Shown here piece after piece: positions 1-8,933 of a stretch of DNA of 64,000 nucleotides. The notes beneath the pieces are model-generated. The model was not told where the DNA came from. It did not search any database and was given only the letters and a program-made list of their open reading frames with translations. A program made the position numbers and the translations under genes. This DNA is from Myxococcus eversor (GTDB lineage Bacteria > Myxococcota > Myxococcia > Myxococcales > Myxococcaceae), in assembly GCF_010894455.1 (NCBI RefSeq), contig NZ_JAAIXY010000001.1, positions 620,001 to 684,000 of the forward strand. Direction: 5' to 3'. The number at the start of each line of letters is the position of its first letter. Within the stretch, counting starts at the first letter, position 1.

Positions 1-301
1 GGTAGTGGCTCTGCACCCCGCGACTGCTGAACAGCACCTGCGCGCCGATGCCATGCGCGTAGGGCGTCTTCCCGGGGCCATACAGGTAGATGCCGCCCAC
101 GGCGCCGTAGCTGATGCCGCTGTCCGAGCTGAACGTCATCATCGGCAGCGCGATGATGTCCGCGCCCGAGTCCGTCTTCGCGGGCGGCAATCCCGGCGCC
201 GGCCGAGACGGTGTCTGCACCGGGGCGGCGGCGAGGGTTGCGAGCAGGACGGCGGAGATCAGCATGGGGACCGTGGTGACGCCTCTCTGAGTCGGTTCCA
301 T
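1..301 (-). CDS. Outer-membrane barrel protein, N-terminal part (cut by window edge)
   Basis: An open frame starts with ATG at 299-301 and runs off the left edge without a stop, so only about 100 N-terminal residues are seen. Residues 13-30 form a signal peptide (hydrophobic, ending Ala-Ala-Ala-Pro). A short Pro-rich linker follows, and then a stretch containing ALPMMTFSSDSGISYGAVGG and GIYLYGPGK. This resembles the first strands of a BamA/TamA (surface antigen, D15) type barrel, where a periplasmic entry segment leads to alternating Gly/aromatic strands. The likely location is the outer membrane. The family call is inference from pattern only, and the C-terminal barrel lies outside the window. 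The gene is divergent from the phosphatase-fold gene at 418. Confidence 0.6.
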   Translation of the reverse strand, partial: MEPTQRGVTTVPMLISAVLLATLAAAPVQTPSRPAPGLPPAKTDSGADIIALPMMTFSSDSGISYGAVGGIYLYGPGKTPYAHGIGAQVLFSSRGVQSHY

Positions 302-417
302 CCCGACTGAAGGACGGCGCTACCTGCCCGCCTGCTTTCCAGGAGAGCTGCCTTCGGCTGAAGGCGGCCGTCCCCCCAAGTGCTCATTTTGCCTGCCGGG
401 GGAGGGGAGGCGTCAAC

Positions 418-2001
418 GTGAGTGGTGTCATTACCCCAGCTTCATGGATGTGGGCCCACGGGCTTGCGCGTCGCATTCGCGCGAAAGTTCCGCCGGCAGC
501 GGCGCACCGACGTCGGAACCTCCTGATTGTCCACTTAGACGGAGTACCAAAGGCCCTTCTGGATGAGGCGATTGTCGCCGGGAAGATGCCGTTCTTCTCA
601 CGACTCATCCGCTCGGGTTCGTTTCATTTGGATGACGCCTTCTGGGGCGCGCCCACTTCCACGCCCTACTTCCAGGCGGGCCTGCTGTACGGCATGCGCG
701 AATCGAACCTGCCTGCCTACTCCTGGTACGACCGGGAGCTGGGCCGCGAGGTGAAGATGAGCGTGCCCTCGGACGCACTGCTCGTCGATCAACGGCTGCG
801 AGGCGCGGGGCGCGACAGCCTGCTGGACGGCGGTGGCCACGGGTACTTCTCGCTGTTTCGAGCGGGCGCGGACAACGCGTGGAGTATGAGCACGCTGGGC
901 AGCTTCAAGCTGATGTCGCGCTCGTTCTCCTACGAGATGATGGGACTGGCCGCGGGCCGCACGCGGGGCACCTGGGACTTCCTTCGCTCGTTCGGAATGG
1001 ACACCTGGCACTCAGCGCGCGAGGTGGCCCACTGGGGCCATTCACTCCACGACTGGCGCCACGAGCAGTCCTTCCTGCTCAGCCGCGTGTTCCTCCAGCG
1101 CCTGGGCTGGAGCTTCGCGCACACCAAGGCGCTGGTGGACATGGTGCGCGGCGTTCCCGCCATCTACCTCGTCTACGGCAACTACGATGAGGTGGCCCAT
1201 CGTCGCGGGCCGCGCTCGGAGCTGGCGCTGACGGAGCTGCACCGCGTGGACACGTACCTCGCGGAGCTCTATGCGATGTCGCGCTCGGTGGAGCGGCCAT
1301 ACGACGTCGTCATCCTCTCGGACCACGGCCATGTGGACAGCCTTCCGCTGGAGCAGCGTCAGGGGGGGCGTCTGGAGTCCATGCTCTTGCAGGGTGCGCG
1401 TGTCCCGCTGTCCGACGACGTGGCGCGTGGCCTGTGCGAGGGACGTCCGCTCCCGGAGGTGGACACCGTGGCGCGCGAGCCGTTCAAGCCCGTCATCATC
1501 GAGTGCGGCAACTTCGCCCATGTCTATCTCTCCGGCGCGCGCGAGCCGCTGGAGGCGCGCACGGTGCTGGCGCGTCACCCGGAAGTCCTGGCGCGCGCCA
1601 CGCGGAGCGCGGACATCGGCATCGTCGCGATGCGCCGGGGAAACTCCGCGGTGGCCGTGGTGCGCGGGGGTGTGTACGGCCCGGAGGACATCGAGCGAGC
1701 GCCCCTGGCTCCCGAGTACAGCCGCCGCGCGGTGGCGGACTTCCTCAAGGGCCTGCCGGCGATGAAGACCGCGGGAGACCTGGTCCTCTTCGGTGAGGCG
1801 GTGAAACGAGGTGGCACGGTGGGCTTCGCCTGGGAGTTCGGCTCGCACGGCGGACTGACGCGCACGGAGGCCAACAGCCTGGTGTGCTGGCCCGCCGACG
1901 CGCCCGTGGACCTGTCCGGACTGGGCCACTGCGCGGACCTTCACGAACTGCTCGCGGAGGCCTATCTGGAGCCCGCACTCAAACTGCGGTGGGTCCAGTG
2001 A
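418..2001 (+). CDS. Alkaline-phosphatase-superfamily hydrolase
   Basis: The 527-residue protein has the metal-site layout of the alkaline phosphatase / type I phosphodiesterase fold: Asp41 in IVHLDGVPKALL, a Thr nucleophile candidate near residue 80-82 in GAPTSTPYFQ, a central YDEVAHRRG segment, DHGH at residues 302-305, and His477 in GSHGG. It therefore probably hydrolyses a phosphate or phosphodiester bond using two metal ions; the substrate cannot be read from sequence. No clear signal peptide is seen. The start is GTG, chosen because GGAGGGGAGG lies 7 nt upstream. The stop overlaps the GTG of the next gene (GTGA), so the two are co-translated. The partner is a lysylphosphatidylglycerol-synthase-like membrane protein, which hints at a membrane lipid or polymer head-group role (inference). 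Confidence 0.72.
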   Translation: MSGVITPASWMWAHGLARRIRAKVPPAAAHRRRNLLIVHLDGVPKALLDEAIVAGKMPFFSRLIRSGSFHLDDAFWGAPTSTPYFQAGLLYGMRESNLPAYSWYDRELGREVKMSVPSDALLVDQRLRGAGRDSLLDGGGHGYFSLFRAGADNAWSMSTLGSFKLMSRSFSYEMMGLAAGRTRGTWDFLRSFGMDTWHSAREVAHWGHSLHDWRHEQSFLLSRVFLQRLGWSFAHTKALVDMVRGVPAIYLVYGNYDEVAHRRGPRSELALTELHRVDTYLAELYAMSRSVERPYDVVILSDHGHVDSLPLEQRQGGRLESMLLQGARVPLSDDVARGLCEGRPLPEVDTVAREPFKPVIIECGNFAHVYLSGAREPLEARTVLARHPEVLARATRSADIGIVAMRRGNSAVAVVRGGVYGPEDIERAPLAPEYSRRAVADFLKGLPAMKTAGDLVLFGEAVKRGGTVGFAWEFGSHGGLTRTEANSLVCWPADAPVDLSGLGHCADLHELLAEAYLEPALKLRWVQ

Positions 2002-3113
2002 CGCCCGAGCCACCTCGCATCAGGGGCTCGTGGCCCCGACCTTCGGCGCGCGGCGTGAGCCTGCCCAAGGTGCTGCTCGCCGTGGTGGGGCTGGCGCTGT
2101 CCGTCGTCCTGCTCTCCACGGCCTTCTTCCGGTGGAACCTTCAAGGCACGGGGCCGCTGCTCGTGCCGCGCTTCCCGCTGGGGGACTTCCTGAGGGATTT
2201 GCCCGGCCACCTCGTGTGGCTGCTGCCCTTCGTGCTGCTCCAGGGCTCCATCATCCCGCTGCGCGCGGTGCAGTGGCAGAGCACGCTGCGCAAGCGCGTG
2301 CCCTTTCGCGAGCGCTACCACCTGGTCGCCATCGGCGCCTTCGTCCACAACGCGCTGCCGGGGAAGCTGGGCGACATCCTCCGCTCGTTCCTCCTGTCGC
2401 GCACCGAGCGCATCCCCTTCCTGCGCTGCCTGGGCACCGTCGGCGTCTGCAAGCTGATGGAGTTCGCCGCGCTGATGTTGCTGGTGACGCTCTCCCTGCT
2501 GGGGCCCTTCGGTGCCACGCTCTCCCGCTTCCAGGGGCAGCTCAAGGTGGCGGTGTCCCTGTGCGTGGGGCTCGTCGCCCTCGTCGTGCTGCTGGCCCAC
2601 TGGTCCGCGCCGCTGGCGAACTGGCTGCACCGCCGGCACCGCTTCCCGCGCCTGGAGGGTTTCCTCCACCACGTCAGCGACGGGCTGGGCTCCGCGCGCT
2701 CCTTCCGGGGCATGGGCAAGGTGCTCTTCTTCTCGGTGGGCCCGGTGATGGCGTCCGCGCTGGCCTACGGACTGGCGCTGCACGGCATCGGAGTCGAAGG
2801 GGGGCTCTTCGCGGGCGCCGTGGTGCTGGGGGCCATCTCCCTGGGACAGGCGCTCCCGGGTGTCCCGGCCGGCATGGGCATCTACTACTTCGTCACCAGC
2901 TGGGCGGCCCGCAGCCTGGGAGCCAGCGCCGAGGATGCGGCGGCCTTCGCCACGCTCACCCACCTGGGGACGGTGCTGAGTCAGGCGGGAGTGGGGGCCA
3001 TCTCCGTCTACGTCCGGAAGATTCGAATCCGCGACTTGCGCAAGGGCGGCAGTCTGGCGCGCGAGGCCGCGAGCCACGTGGCCCACGAGTCCGTGGAGCC
3101 GGCGCCACCATGA
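1998..3113 (+). CDS. Flippase-like integral membrane protein (LPG synthase TM / UPF0104 family)
   Basis: This 371-residue protein has about eight hydrophobic segments, beginning with KVLLAVVGLALSVVLLSTAF. The diagnostic loop QWQSTLRKRVPFRERY is followed by GAFVHNALPGKLGDILRS, typical of the lysylphosphatidylglycerol synthase transmembrane domain / AglD-like family (known for lipid flipping or polymer export). There is no cytosolic aminoacyl-transferase domain, so it is not a full MprF. The start is taken as GTG at 1998, which overlaps the upstream stop by 4 nt; the longer open frame upstream lies inside the phosphatase gene. It probably acts with that neighbour in the inner membrane on a lipid-linked substrate; the substrate is unknown. 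Confidence 0.75.
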   Translation: MTPEPPRIRGSWPRPSARGVSLPKVLLAVVGLALSVVLLSTAFFRWNLQGTGPLLVPRFPLGDFLRDLPGHLVWLLPFVLLQGSIIPLRAVQWQSTLRKRVPFRERYHLVAIGAFVHNALPGKLGDILRSFLLSRTERIPFLRCLGTVGVCKLMEFAALMLLVTLSLLGPFGATLSRFQGQLKVAVSLCVGLVALVVLLAHWSAPLANWLHRRHRFPRLEGFLHHVSDGLGSARSFRGMGKVLFFSVGPVMASALAYGLALHGIGVEGGLFAGAVVLGAISLGQALPGVPAGMGIYYFVTSWAARSLGASAEDAAAFATLTHLGTVLSQAGVGAISVYVRKIRIRDLRKGGSLAREAASHVAHESVEPAPP

Positions 3114-3153
3114 GGACGTGAGAGTGGGGACAATCGCAGCCCTGAAAAGCGAA

Positions 3154-3184
3154 AAGGGGCCCTGGTTTGAAACCAGGACCCCTT
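3154..3184. terminator. Hairpin terminator between flippase gene and tRNA-Leu
   Basis: GGGGCCCTGGTTT at 3156-3168 pairs with AAACCAGGACCCC at 3170-3182 (one mismatch), extended by AA/TT pairs at the base. On the minus strand the hairpin is followed by CTTTTCGCTTTTC, so it can end the tRNA-Leu transcript. It can also stop read-through from the plus-strand genes. Confidence 0.65.
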
Positions 3185-3194
3185 CTCAACTTTG

Positions 3195-3278
3195 TGCCCA
3201 GGAGAGGACTCGAACCTCCATGCCCTTGCAGGCGCTAGACCCTGAATCTAGTGTGTCTACCAATTCCACCACCTGGGC
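3195..3278 (-). tRNA. tRNA-Leu (anticodon CAG)
   Basis: The minus strand folds as a class II tRNA of 84 nt. The acceptor stem is GCCCAGG/CCTGGGC with discriminator A. The anticodon stem CTAGA/TCTAG closes a loop TTCAGGG with anticodon CAG. A variable arm GCGCCTGCAAGGGCAT and a T arm with GGTTCGAGTCC follow. The 3' CCA is not encoded (CAAAG follows the discriminator). It reads CUG, the dominant Leu codon in this GC-rich DNA. It has its own promoter upstream and a hairpin terminator downstream. Confidence 0.95.
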
Positions 3279-3317
3279 AGGTGGTTCTTCGTCGCGGCGT
3301 TGCTGCGATGGGGCGGA

Positions 3318-3346
3318 CATATAGAAGTCCTGCCCCGCGCCGTCAA
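3318..3346 (-). promoter_or_regulatory. Sigma-70 promoter of tRNA-Leu
   Basis: On the minus strand, TTGACG (3346-3341) and TATATG (3323-3318) are separated by 17 nt. The -10 box ends 39 nt before the tRNA 5' end. The position and near-consensus boxes fit a strong housekeeping promoter. Confidence 0.7.
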
Positions 3347-3362
3347 GAACTACGTAACAACC

Positions 3363-3740
3363 TCACTTCTTCAGCGGCCATTTCCCCTCGGACTCCAGGG
3401 CGCGGCGGATGACGGGGTTCTCGTCCATGAACGCGGTGAGGGACTCCTCGGTGATCTCCACCGTGACGTCCTCCTGGCTGACCTCCGTCTGGCAGCTCAA
3501 CCGCGAGTACGGACGCACGTCGAACCCCATGTCCAGGCGGTCCGCCTCCGCGTCCGTTTGCTCGCTCAGCGAGTCGAGCCCCTTGCGCACCCAGATGTGA
3601 CAGGTGGAGCAGCCGCAGACACCGCCACAGCTATGGCCCACCTGGGCACCGCTCTGCTCGGCCGCGTCCAGGAGGATGGTCCCCGGGGGCACGTCCACGC
3701 TGACCTCGGCCAGGGGGCTCTTGAAAGTCACCTTGGGCAC
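3363..3740 (-). CDS. fdx: ISC-type [2Fe-2S] ferredoxin
   Basis: This 125-residue adrenodoxin-class ferredoxin carries the cluster ligands in HSCGGVCGCSTCH, with a distal Cys in RLSCQTE. Family members donate electrons for Fe-S assembly on the IscU scaffold. It starts with GTG, 1 nt after the hscA stop, and is the last gene of the isc operon. The C-terminal tail (ITEESLTAFMDENPVI onward) is a little longer than in E. coli Fdx (about 111 residues). Confidence 0.9.
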   Translation of the reverse strand: MPKVTFKSPLAEVSVDVPPGTILLDAAEQSGAQVGHSCGGVCGCSTCHIWVRKGLDSLSEQTDAEADRLDMGFDVRPYSRLSCQTEVSQEDVTVEITEESLTAFMDENPVIRRALESEGKWPLKK

Positions 3741-3741
3741 G

Positions 3742-5582
<1,841 letters not shown>

Positions 5583-5586
<4 letters not shown>

Positions 5587-6140
5587 GACAGACTTTCCTC
5601 CTCGAACGCGTCCACCTGCTCGAGGAAGCGCGTGAAGTAGCGCACCCGCCCCAGCGCGTGCGATGCCTTTCTCACCTGGGCCGGCGCTTCCTCCGCTGGC
5701 CCCCCACCTTCCAGCGCCCTCAGGACACCGGCCGCCTCGTCGAGCGCCGCCTTGCGCCTTCCCTGCACCTGGCCGCCCATGGCCTGCACGCGGGCGAGGT
5801 CCTTCTTCTCCATGGCCCCGTCGAGCGCCTCGCGCAGCTCCATGACCTCCTCGAGGAACTCCAGGGGCATGTCCTTCTGCGCGCCCGCGTCCTCGCGGTC
5901 CAGGTCCACCCCGTGCAACTTCAGGAGGTAGAAGGCGCGGCGCACCGGGTCCTTCAGCGTCTTGAAGGCCTCGTTGAGGGCCGTCGTCGCCTCCAGGGCC
6001 TTGAGGCGCTCGCGCGCATCGGCCTGGGCCACGCGGTCTGGATGGAGCTGGAGCGAAAGCTCGCGGTACTGCTTCTCCAGCGCGGGCACGTCCACGTCAT
6101 AGGCGCGCGGCAGCCCGAAGACGTCGAAGTGGGTCCTCAC
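5583..6140 (-). CDS. hscB: Fe-S assembly J-protein co-chaperone HscB
   Basis: The protein has an N-terminal J domain ([15 protein letters not shown], then LHPDRVA with the HPD motif) and a C-terminal three-helix bundle with [16 protein letters not shown], the IscU-binding part of HscB. I chose GTG at 6138-6140 (185 residues) because GGAG lies 8 nt upstream and the family N-terminus begins just there; a TTG at 6173 would add 11 residues (APHPHGAHR type) with no good ribosome site. It stimulates HscA ATPase and delivers IscU. It is separated from iscA by a hairpin cluster. Confidence 0.88.
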
Positions 6141-6179
6141 TCGGTGTGCTCCATGGGGGTGTGGGGCGGACAAACGAAA

Positions 6180-6250
6180 GGGGCCCGGCGGCTGGCCGGA
6201 CCCCGCGTGACGGTGTCCCTTCCAGAAGGGAAGGGACGGGGACTGTCCCC
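6180..6250. repeat. Three consecutive small hairpins between iscA and hscB
   Basis: Three inverted repeats lie in 71 nt. Stem 6180-6189 pairs with 6195-6204 (GGGGCCCGGC type, one mismatch). Stem TCCCTTCC 6216-6223 pairs with 6229-6236, perfect, with a 5-nt loop. GGGG 6238-6241 pairs with CCCC 6247-6250. No T tract follows on either strand. They may stabilise or process the isc mRNA between the scaffold genes and the chaperone genes, or act as a partial terminator; this is inference. Confidence 0.5.
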
Positions 6251-6252
6251 AC

Positions 6253-6654
6253 TCAGACGGAGAAGCTCTCTCCGCAGCCGCAAGCGGCCTTGATGTTGGG
6301 GTTGTTCAGCTTGAAGCCGGAGGCCATGAGCGTCTGCTCGAACACCAGCTCCGTGCCGATGAGGTACAGGTAGCTCTTCGGATCCACGAAGACGCGCACG
6401 CCGTCCCGCTCGAAAATCTTGTCGCGCTCGCGGGACTTCTCGGACCACTCCATGGAGTACTGGAGGCCCGAGCACCCGCCACCCTTCACGGCCAGCCGCA
6501 GGCCGGCGTCGGGCGTCTGGCGCTGCTCCAGCAGCTCCTTCAACCGAGCCACCGCGCTGTCCGCCACGACGATGCCCTTGGGGGCGGCCTTGGCCACGGG
6601 CGCGGGGCCAGGCACCGGGCTCTGCGTCATCTGCTGGGTTGCCTGGTCGCTCAT
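6253..6654 (-). CDS. iscA: A-type Fe-S carrier (IscA/ErpA family)
   Basis: This is a 133-residue protein. After a 25-residue Pro/Ala-rich N-terminal extension comes the HesB/IscA fold with the three conserved cysteines: KGGGCSGLQY and, at the C-terminus, ACGCGESFSV. A-type carriers accept clusters from IscU and pass them to target enzymes. The ATG at 6654 is preceded by GGAGG 8 nt away, which excludes the much longer open frame. It lies between iscU and hscB. Whether it is functionally IscA or ErpA cannot be told; the operon position favours IscA. Confidence 0.88.
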   Translation of the reverse strand: MSDQATQQMTQSPVPGPAPVAKAAPKGIVVADSAVARLKELLEQRQTPDAGLRLAVKGGGCSGLQYSMEWSEKSRERDKIFERDGVRVFVDPKSYLYLIGTELVFEQTLMASGFKLNNPNIKAACGCGESFSV

Positions 6655-6698
6655 GGTTTCGCCTCCTGGAGTCGTGAAGTTCGCCGCACCTACAGCCC

Positions 6699-7100
6699 TT
6701 AGGATGCCTGGGCCTTGCGAGCGGCGCGCTTCTTCTTGAAGTCCTCGATGGCCGCCTTGATGGCGTCCTCGGCGAGGACCGAGCAGTGGATCTTCACCGG
6801 CGGCAGCGACAGCTCCCGGGCCACGTCCTTGTTGGAGATGGTCATCGCCTGGTCCACCGTCTTGCCCTTCACCCACTCGGTGACGAGCGATGAGGAGGCG
6901 ATGGCCGACCCGCAACCGAACGTCTTGAAGCGCGCGTCCTCGATGAGCCCATCGTCGGAAATCTTGAGCTGAAGGCGCATCACGTCGCCGCACGCGGGAG
7001 CCCCCACGAGGCCCGTGCCCACGTTCGGGTCTTCCTTGTCCATCGTCCCGACGTTGCGGGGGTTCTCGTAGTGGTCGATGACCTTGTCGCTGTAAGCCAT
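6699..7100 (-). CDS. iscU: Fe-S cluster scaffold IscU
   Basis: This 133-residue scaffold protein has all three cluster cysteines: GAPACGDVMRL, FGCGSAIASSS and KIHCSVLAEDAI. The HscA recognition motif LPPVK (SLPPVKIHCS) is intact. It assembles [2Fe-2S] and [4Fe-4S] clusters with sulfur from IscS. The C-terminus carries a Lys/Arg-rich tail. It lies immediately downstream of iscS in the operon. Confidence 0.95.
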   Translation of the reverse strand: MAYSDKVIDHYENPRNVGTMDKEDPNVGTGLVGAPACGDVMRLQLKISDDGLIEDARFKTFGCGSAIASSSLVTEWVKGKTVDQAMTISNKDVARELSLPPVKIHCSVLAEDAIKAAIEDFKKKRAARKAQAS

Positions 7101-7198
7101 GCCAACTCCTTCAACGGATGCTTCTCACCAAAGGTTCCGGGGAGCAATGCCCACCGGTCGAGGGGCCATGCGCCCCGCTGATTGCCTGGAAAGACGCG

Positions 7199-8563
7199 CT
7201 AATGCGCCGTCCACTCGATGCTCTTGAGGTCGATGCCTTCCTTGGCCATCTCGTACAGGGGGCTCATGTCGCGCAGCTTGCGGACCTTGTCCACGACCAG
7301 GTTGACGACGAAGTCGACCTCCTCTTCGGTGGTGAAGCGGCCCAGGCCGAAGCGGATGGAGCTGTGGGCCAGCTCCTCGTCCACGCCCAGCGCGCGCAGC
7401 ACGTAGGACGGCTCCAGCGAGGCGGACGTGCACGCGGAGCCTGACGACACCGCGACGTCCTTGATGCCCATCATCAGGGACTCGCCCTCCGCGTGGGCGA
7501 AGGAGATGTTGAGGTTGCCCGGCAGCCGGTGCTCCAGCGAGCCGTTGAGCACCGTCATGTCCAGCGCGTCGGTGAGCCCCTTCCGGAGCTTCTCGCGCAG
7601 GCGGAGGATGCGGGCGGCTTCGTCGGCCAGCTCCTCGCGGGCCAGCTGCGCCGCGTGGCCGAAGCCGACGATGGCCGCGACGTTGAGCGTGCCGGAGCGC
7701 ATGCCGCGCTCATGGCCGCCACCGTCGATGAGGGGGGCGATGCGCACGCGCGGCTTGCGGCGCACGTACAGCGCGCCGATGCCCTTGGGGCCGTACATCT
7801 TGTGCGAGGTGATGGACGCGAGGTCGACCTTCATCGCCTCCACGTCGAAGGGCACCTTGCCAATGCCCTGCACCGCGTCGCAGTGGAAGAGGACGCCCTT
7901 CTTGCGGCACAGCGCCCCAATCTCCGCGATGGGCTGCACCACGCCAATCTCGTTGTTGGCGAACATGATGGAGACGAGCACCGTCTTCGGCGTCATCGCC
8001 TCCTCGAGCTTCTCCAGGTTCACCCGGCCGTCCTGCTCCACGTCCAGATACGTCACGCGCGCGCCGCCAGTGGGCATCTCCGCCCACTTCTTGTACGTCG
8101 CGTCGTTCTCCACATCATGCTTCGCGGCCAGCTCCGCCACTTCCTCGGGCGACACGTCGCGCTCGGCCAGCTGTCCCAGGCGCAGGAGCTTCAGCTCGTC
8201 CAGGCGCTCCTGGCGCACGCGCTCCAGGCGCTTGCAGGTGTCCAGGATGGCCTTGTGCTCGGTCTTCAGGGTGATGATGTGGTCACCCTTCGACTTGTAG
8301 TACTCGACGACGCCTTTGATGGCGAGGTTGTCGGACTCGGTGGCGCCGGAGGTGAAGACAATCTCCTGGTCTGTCGCGCCGATGAGCTCGGCCACCTGCT
8401 GGCGGGCCTTCTTCACCGCGGCTTCGGCCTTCCAGCCGAACACGTGGTTGCGGCTGGACGCGTTGCCGAAGTCCTCGCGCAGATACGGGAGCATCACTTC
8501 CAGCACACGCGGGTCCAGCGGCGTGGTGGCGTGGTTGTCCATGTAGATCGGCAGCTTCAGCAT
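7199..8563 (-). CDS. iscS: Cysteine desulfurase IscS with a ~50-residue insertion
   Basis: The 454-residue PLP enzyme converts cysteine to alanine and delivers persulfide to IscU. IscS hallmarks are [13 protein letters not shown], the PLP lysine in SHKMYGPKG, the mobile Cys loop [16 protein letters not shown], and the C-terminal SIEWTAH used to bind IscU. E. coli IscS has 404 residues; the extra length here is a Glu/Leu/Lys-rich insert at about residues 116-166, between RLER and ARVTYL. The start at ATG 8563 is set by the family N-terminus ([10 protein letters not shown]) and GGAAG just upstream. It is the first gene of isc, with no iscR in front. Confidence 0.93.
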   Translation of the reverse strand: MLKLPIYMDNHATTPLDPRVLEVMLPYLREDFGNASSRNHVFGWKAEAAVKKARQQVAELIGATDQEIVFTSGATESDNLAIKGVVEYYKSKGDHIITLKTEHKAILDTCKRLERVRQERLDELKLLRLGQLAERDVSPEEVAELAAKHDVENDATYKKWAEMPTGGARVTYLDVEQDGRVNLEKLEEAMTPKTVLVSIMFANNEIGVVQPIAEIGALCRKKGVLFHCDAVQGIGKVPFDVEAMKVDLASITSHKMYGPKGIGALYVRRKPRVRIAPLIDGGGHERGMRSGTLNVAAIVGFGHAAQLAREELADEAARILRLREKLRKGLTDALDMTVLNGSLEHRLPGNLNISFAHAEGESLMMGIKDVAVSSGSACTSASLEPSYVLRALGVDEELAHSSIRFGLGRFTTEEEVDFVVNLVVDKVRKLRDMSPLYEMAKEGIDLKSIEWTAH

Positions 8564-8664
8564 CGCTTCCCACACCTTCCTGAAGGGGCTTACTGCTGCC
8601 CCCGCACCCCGGCGCCACCCAGGGGGCGCGCTGCGGCGGGCATACACCGTCACACATGAATGTG

Positions 8665-8677
8665 GACCGGACTGGTC
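8665..8677. promoter_or_regulatory. Inverted repeat over the iscS transcription start (candidate operator)
   Basis: GACCGGACTGGTC is an imperfect palindrome (GACC...GGTC arms, 10 of 13 positions symmetric). It lies directly downstream of the iscS -10 box and covers the expected transcription start. Since iscR is missing from the operon, this is the best visible site for iron or Fe-S control. The binding protein is unknown. Confidence 0.45.
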
Positions 8678-8678
8678 A

Positions 8679-8706
8679 ATTATAAAATCGGGTGCCCTCG
8701 GGTCAA
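8679..8706 (-). promoter_or_regulatory. Sigma-70 promoter of the isc operon
   Basis: On the minus strand TTGACC (8706-8701) and a perfect TATAAT (8684-8679) are 16 nt apart, in an AT-rich island inside GC-rich DNA. The predicted leader to the iscS ATG is about 110 nt. The rest of the 8564-8933 intergenic DNA shows nothing else clear; no promoter for the SPFH gene at 8934 was recognised. Confidence 0.75.
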
Positions 8707-8933
8707 GCGAACATAAGGCGGACGAGAGACCTGCCGGGACTGGCCGAGTGGAGGGGATGTCGGCGGTGGAACGGCTGGGCCAGGGTGGATCACTCCCCGG
8801 TGGGCCATCCTGGAGCGGAGTGCCCCGAAATGGCGCGGCACCCGGGCTACTATCGCCTGTAAGCGTCTGAATTCCCGTGGGGTCCGCGCTGGCTGGGGGG
8901 CTGCAACCTGGGTGGGTCCATCAGGAGGCAGGC

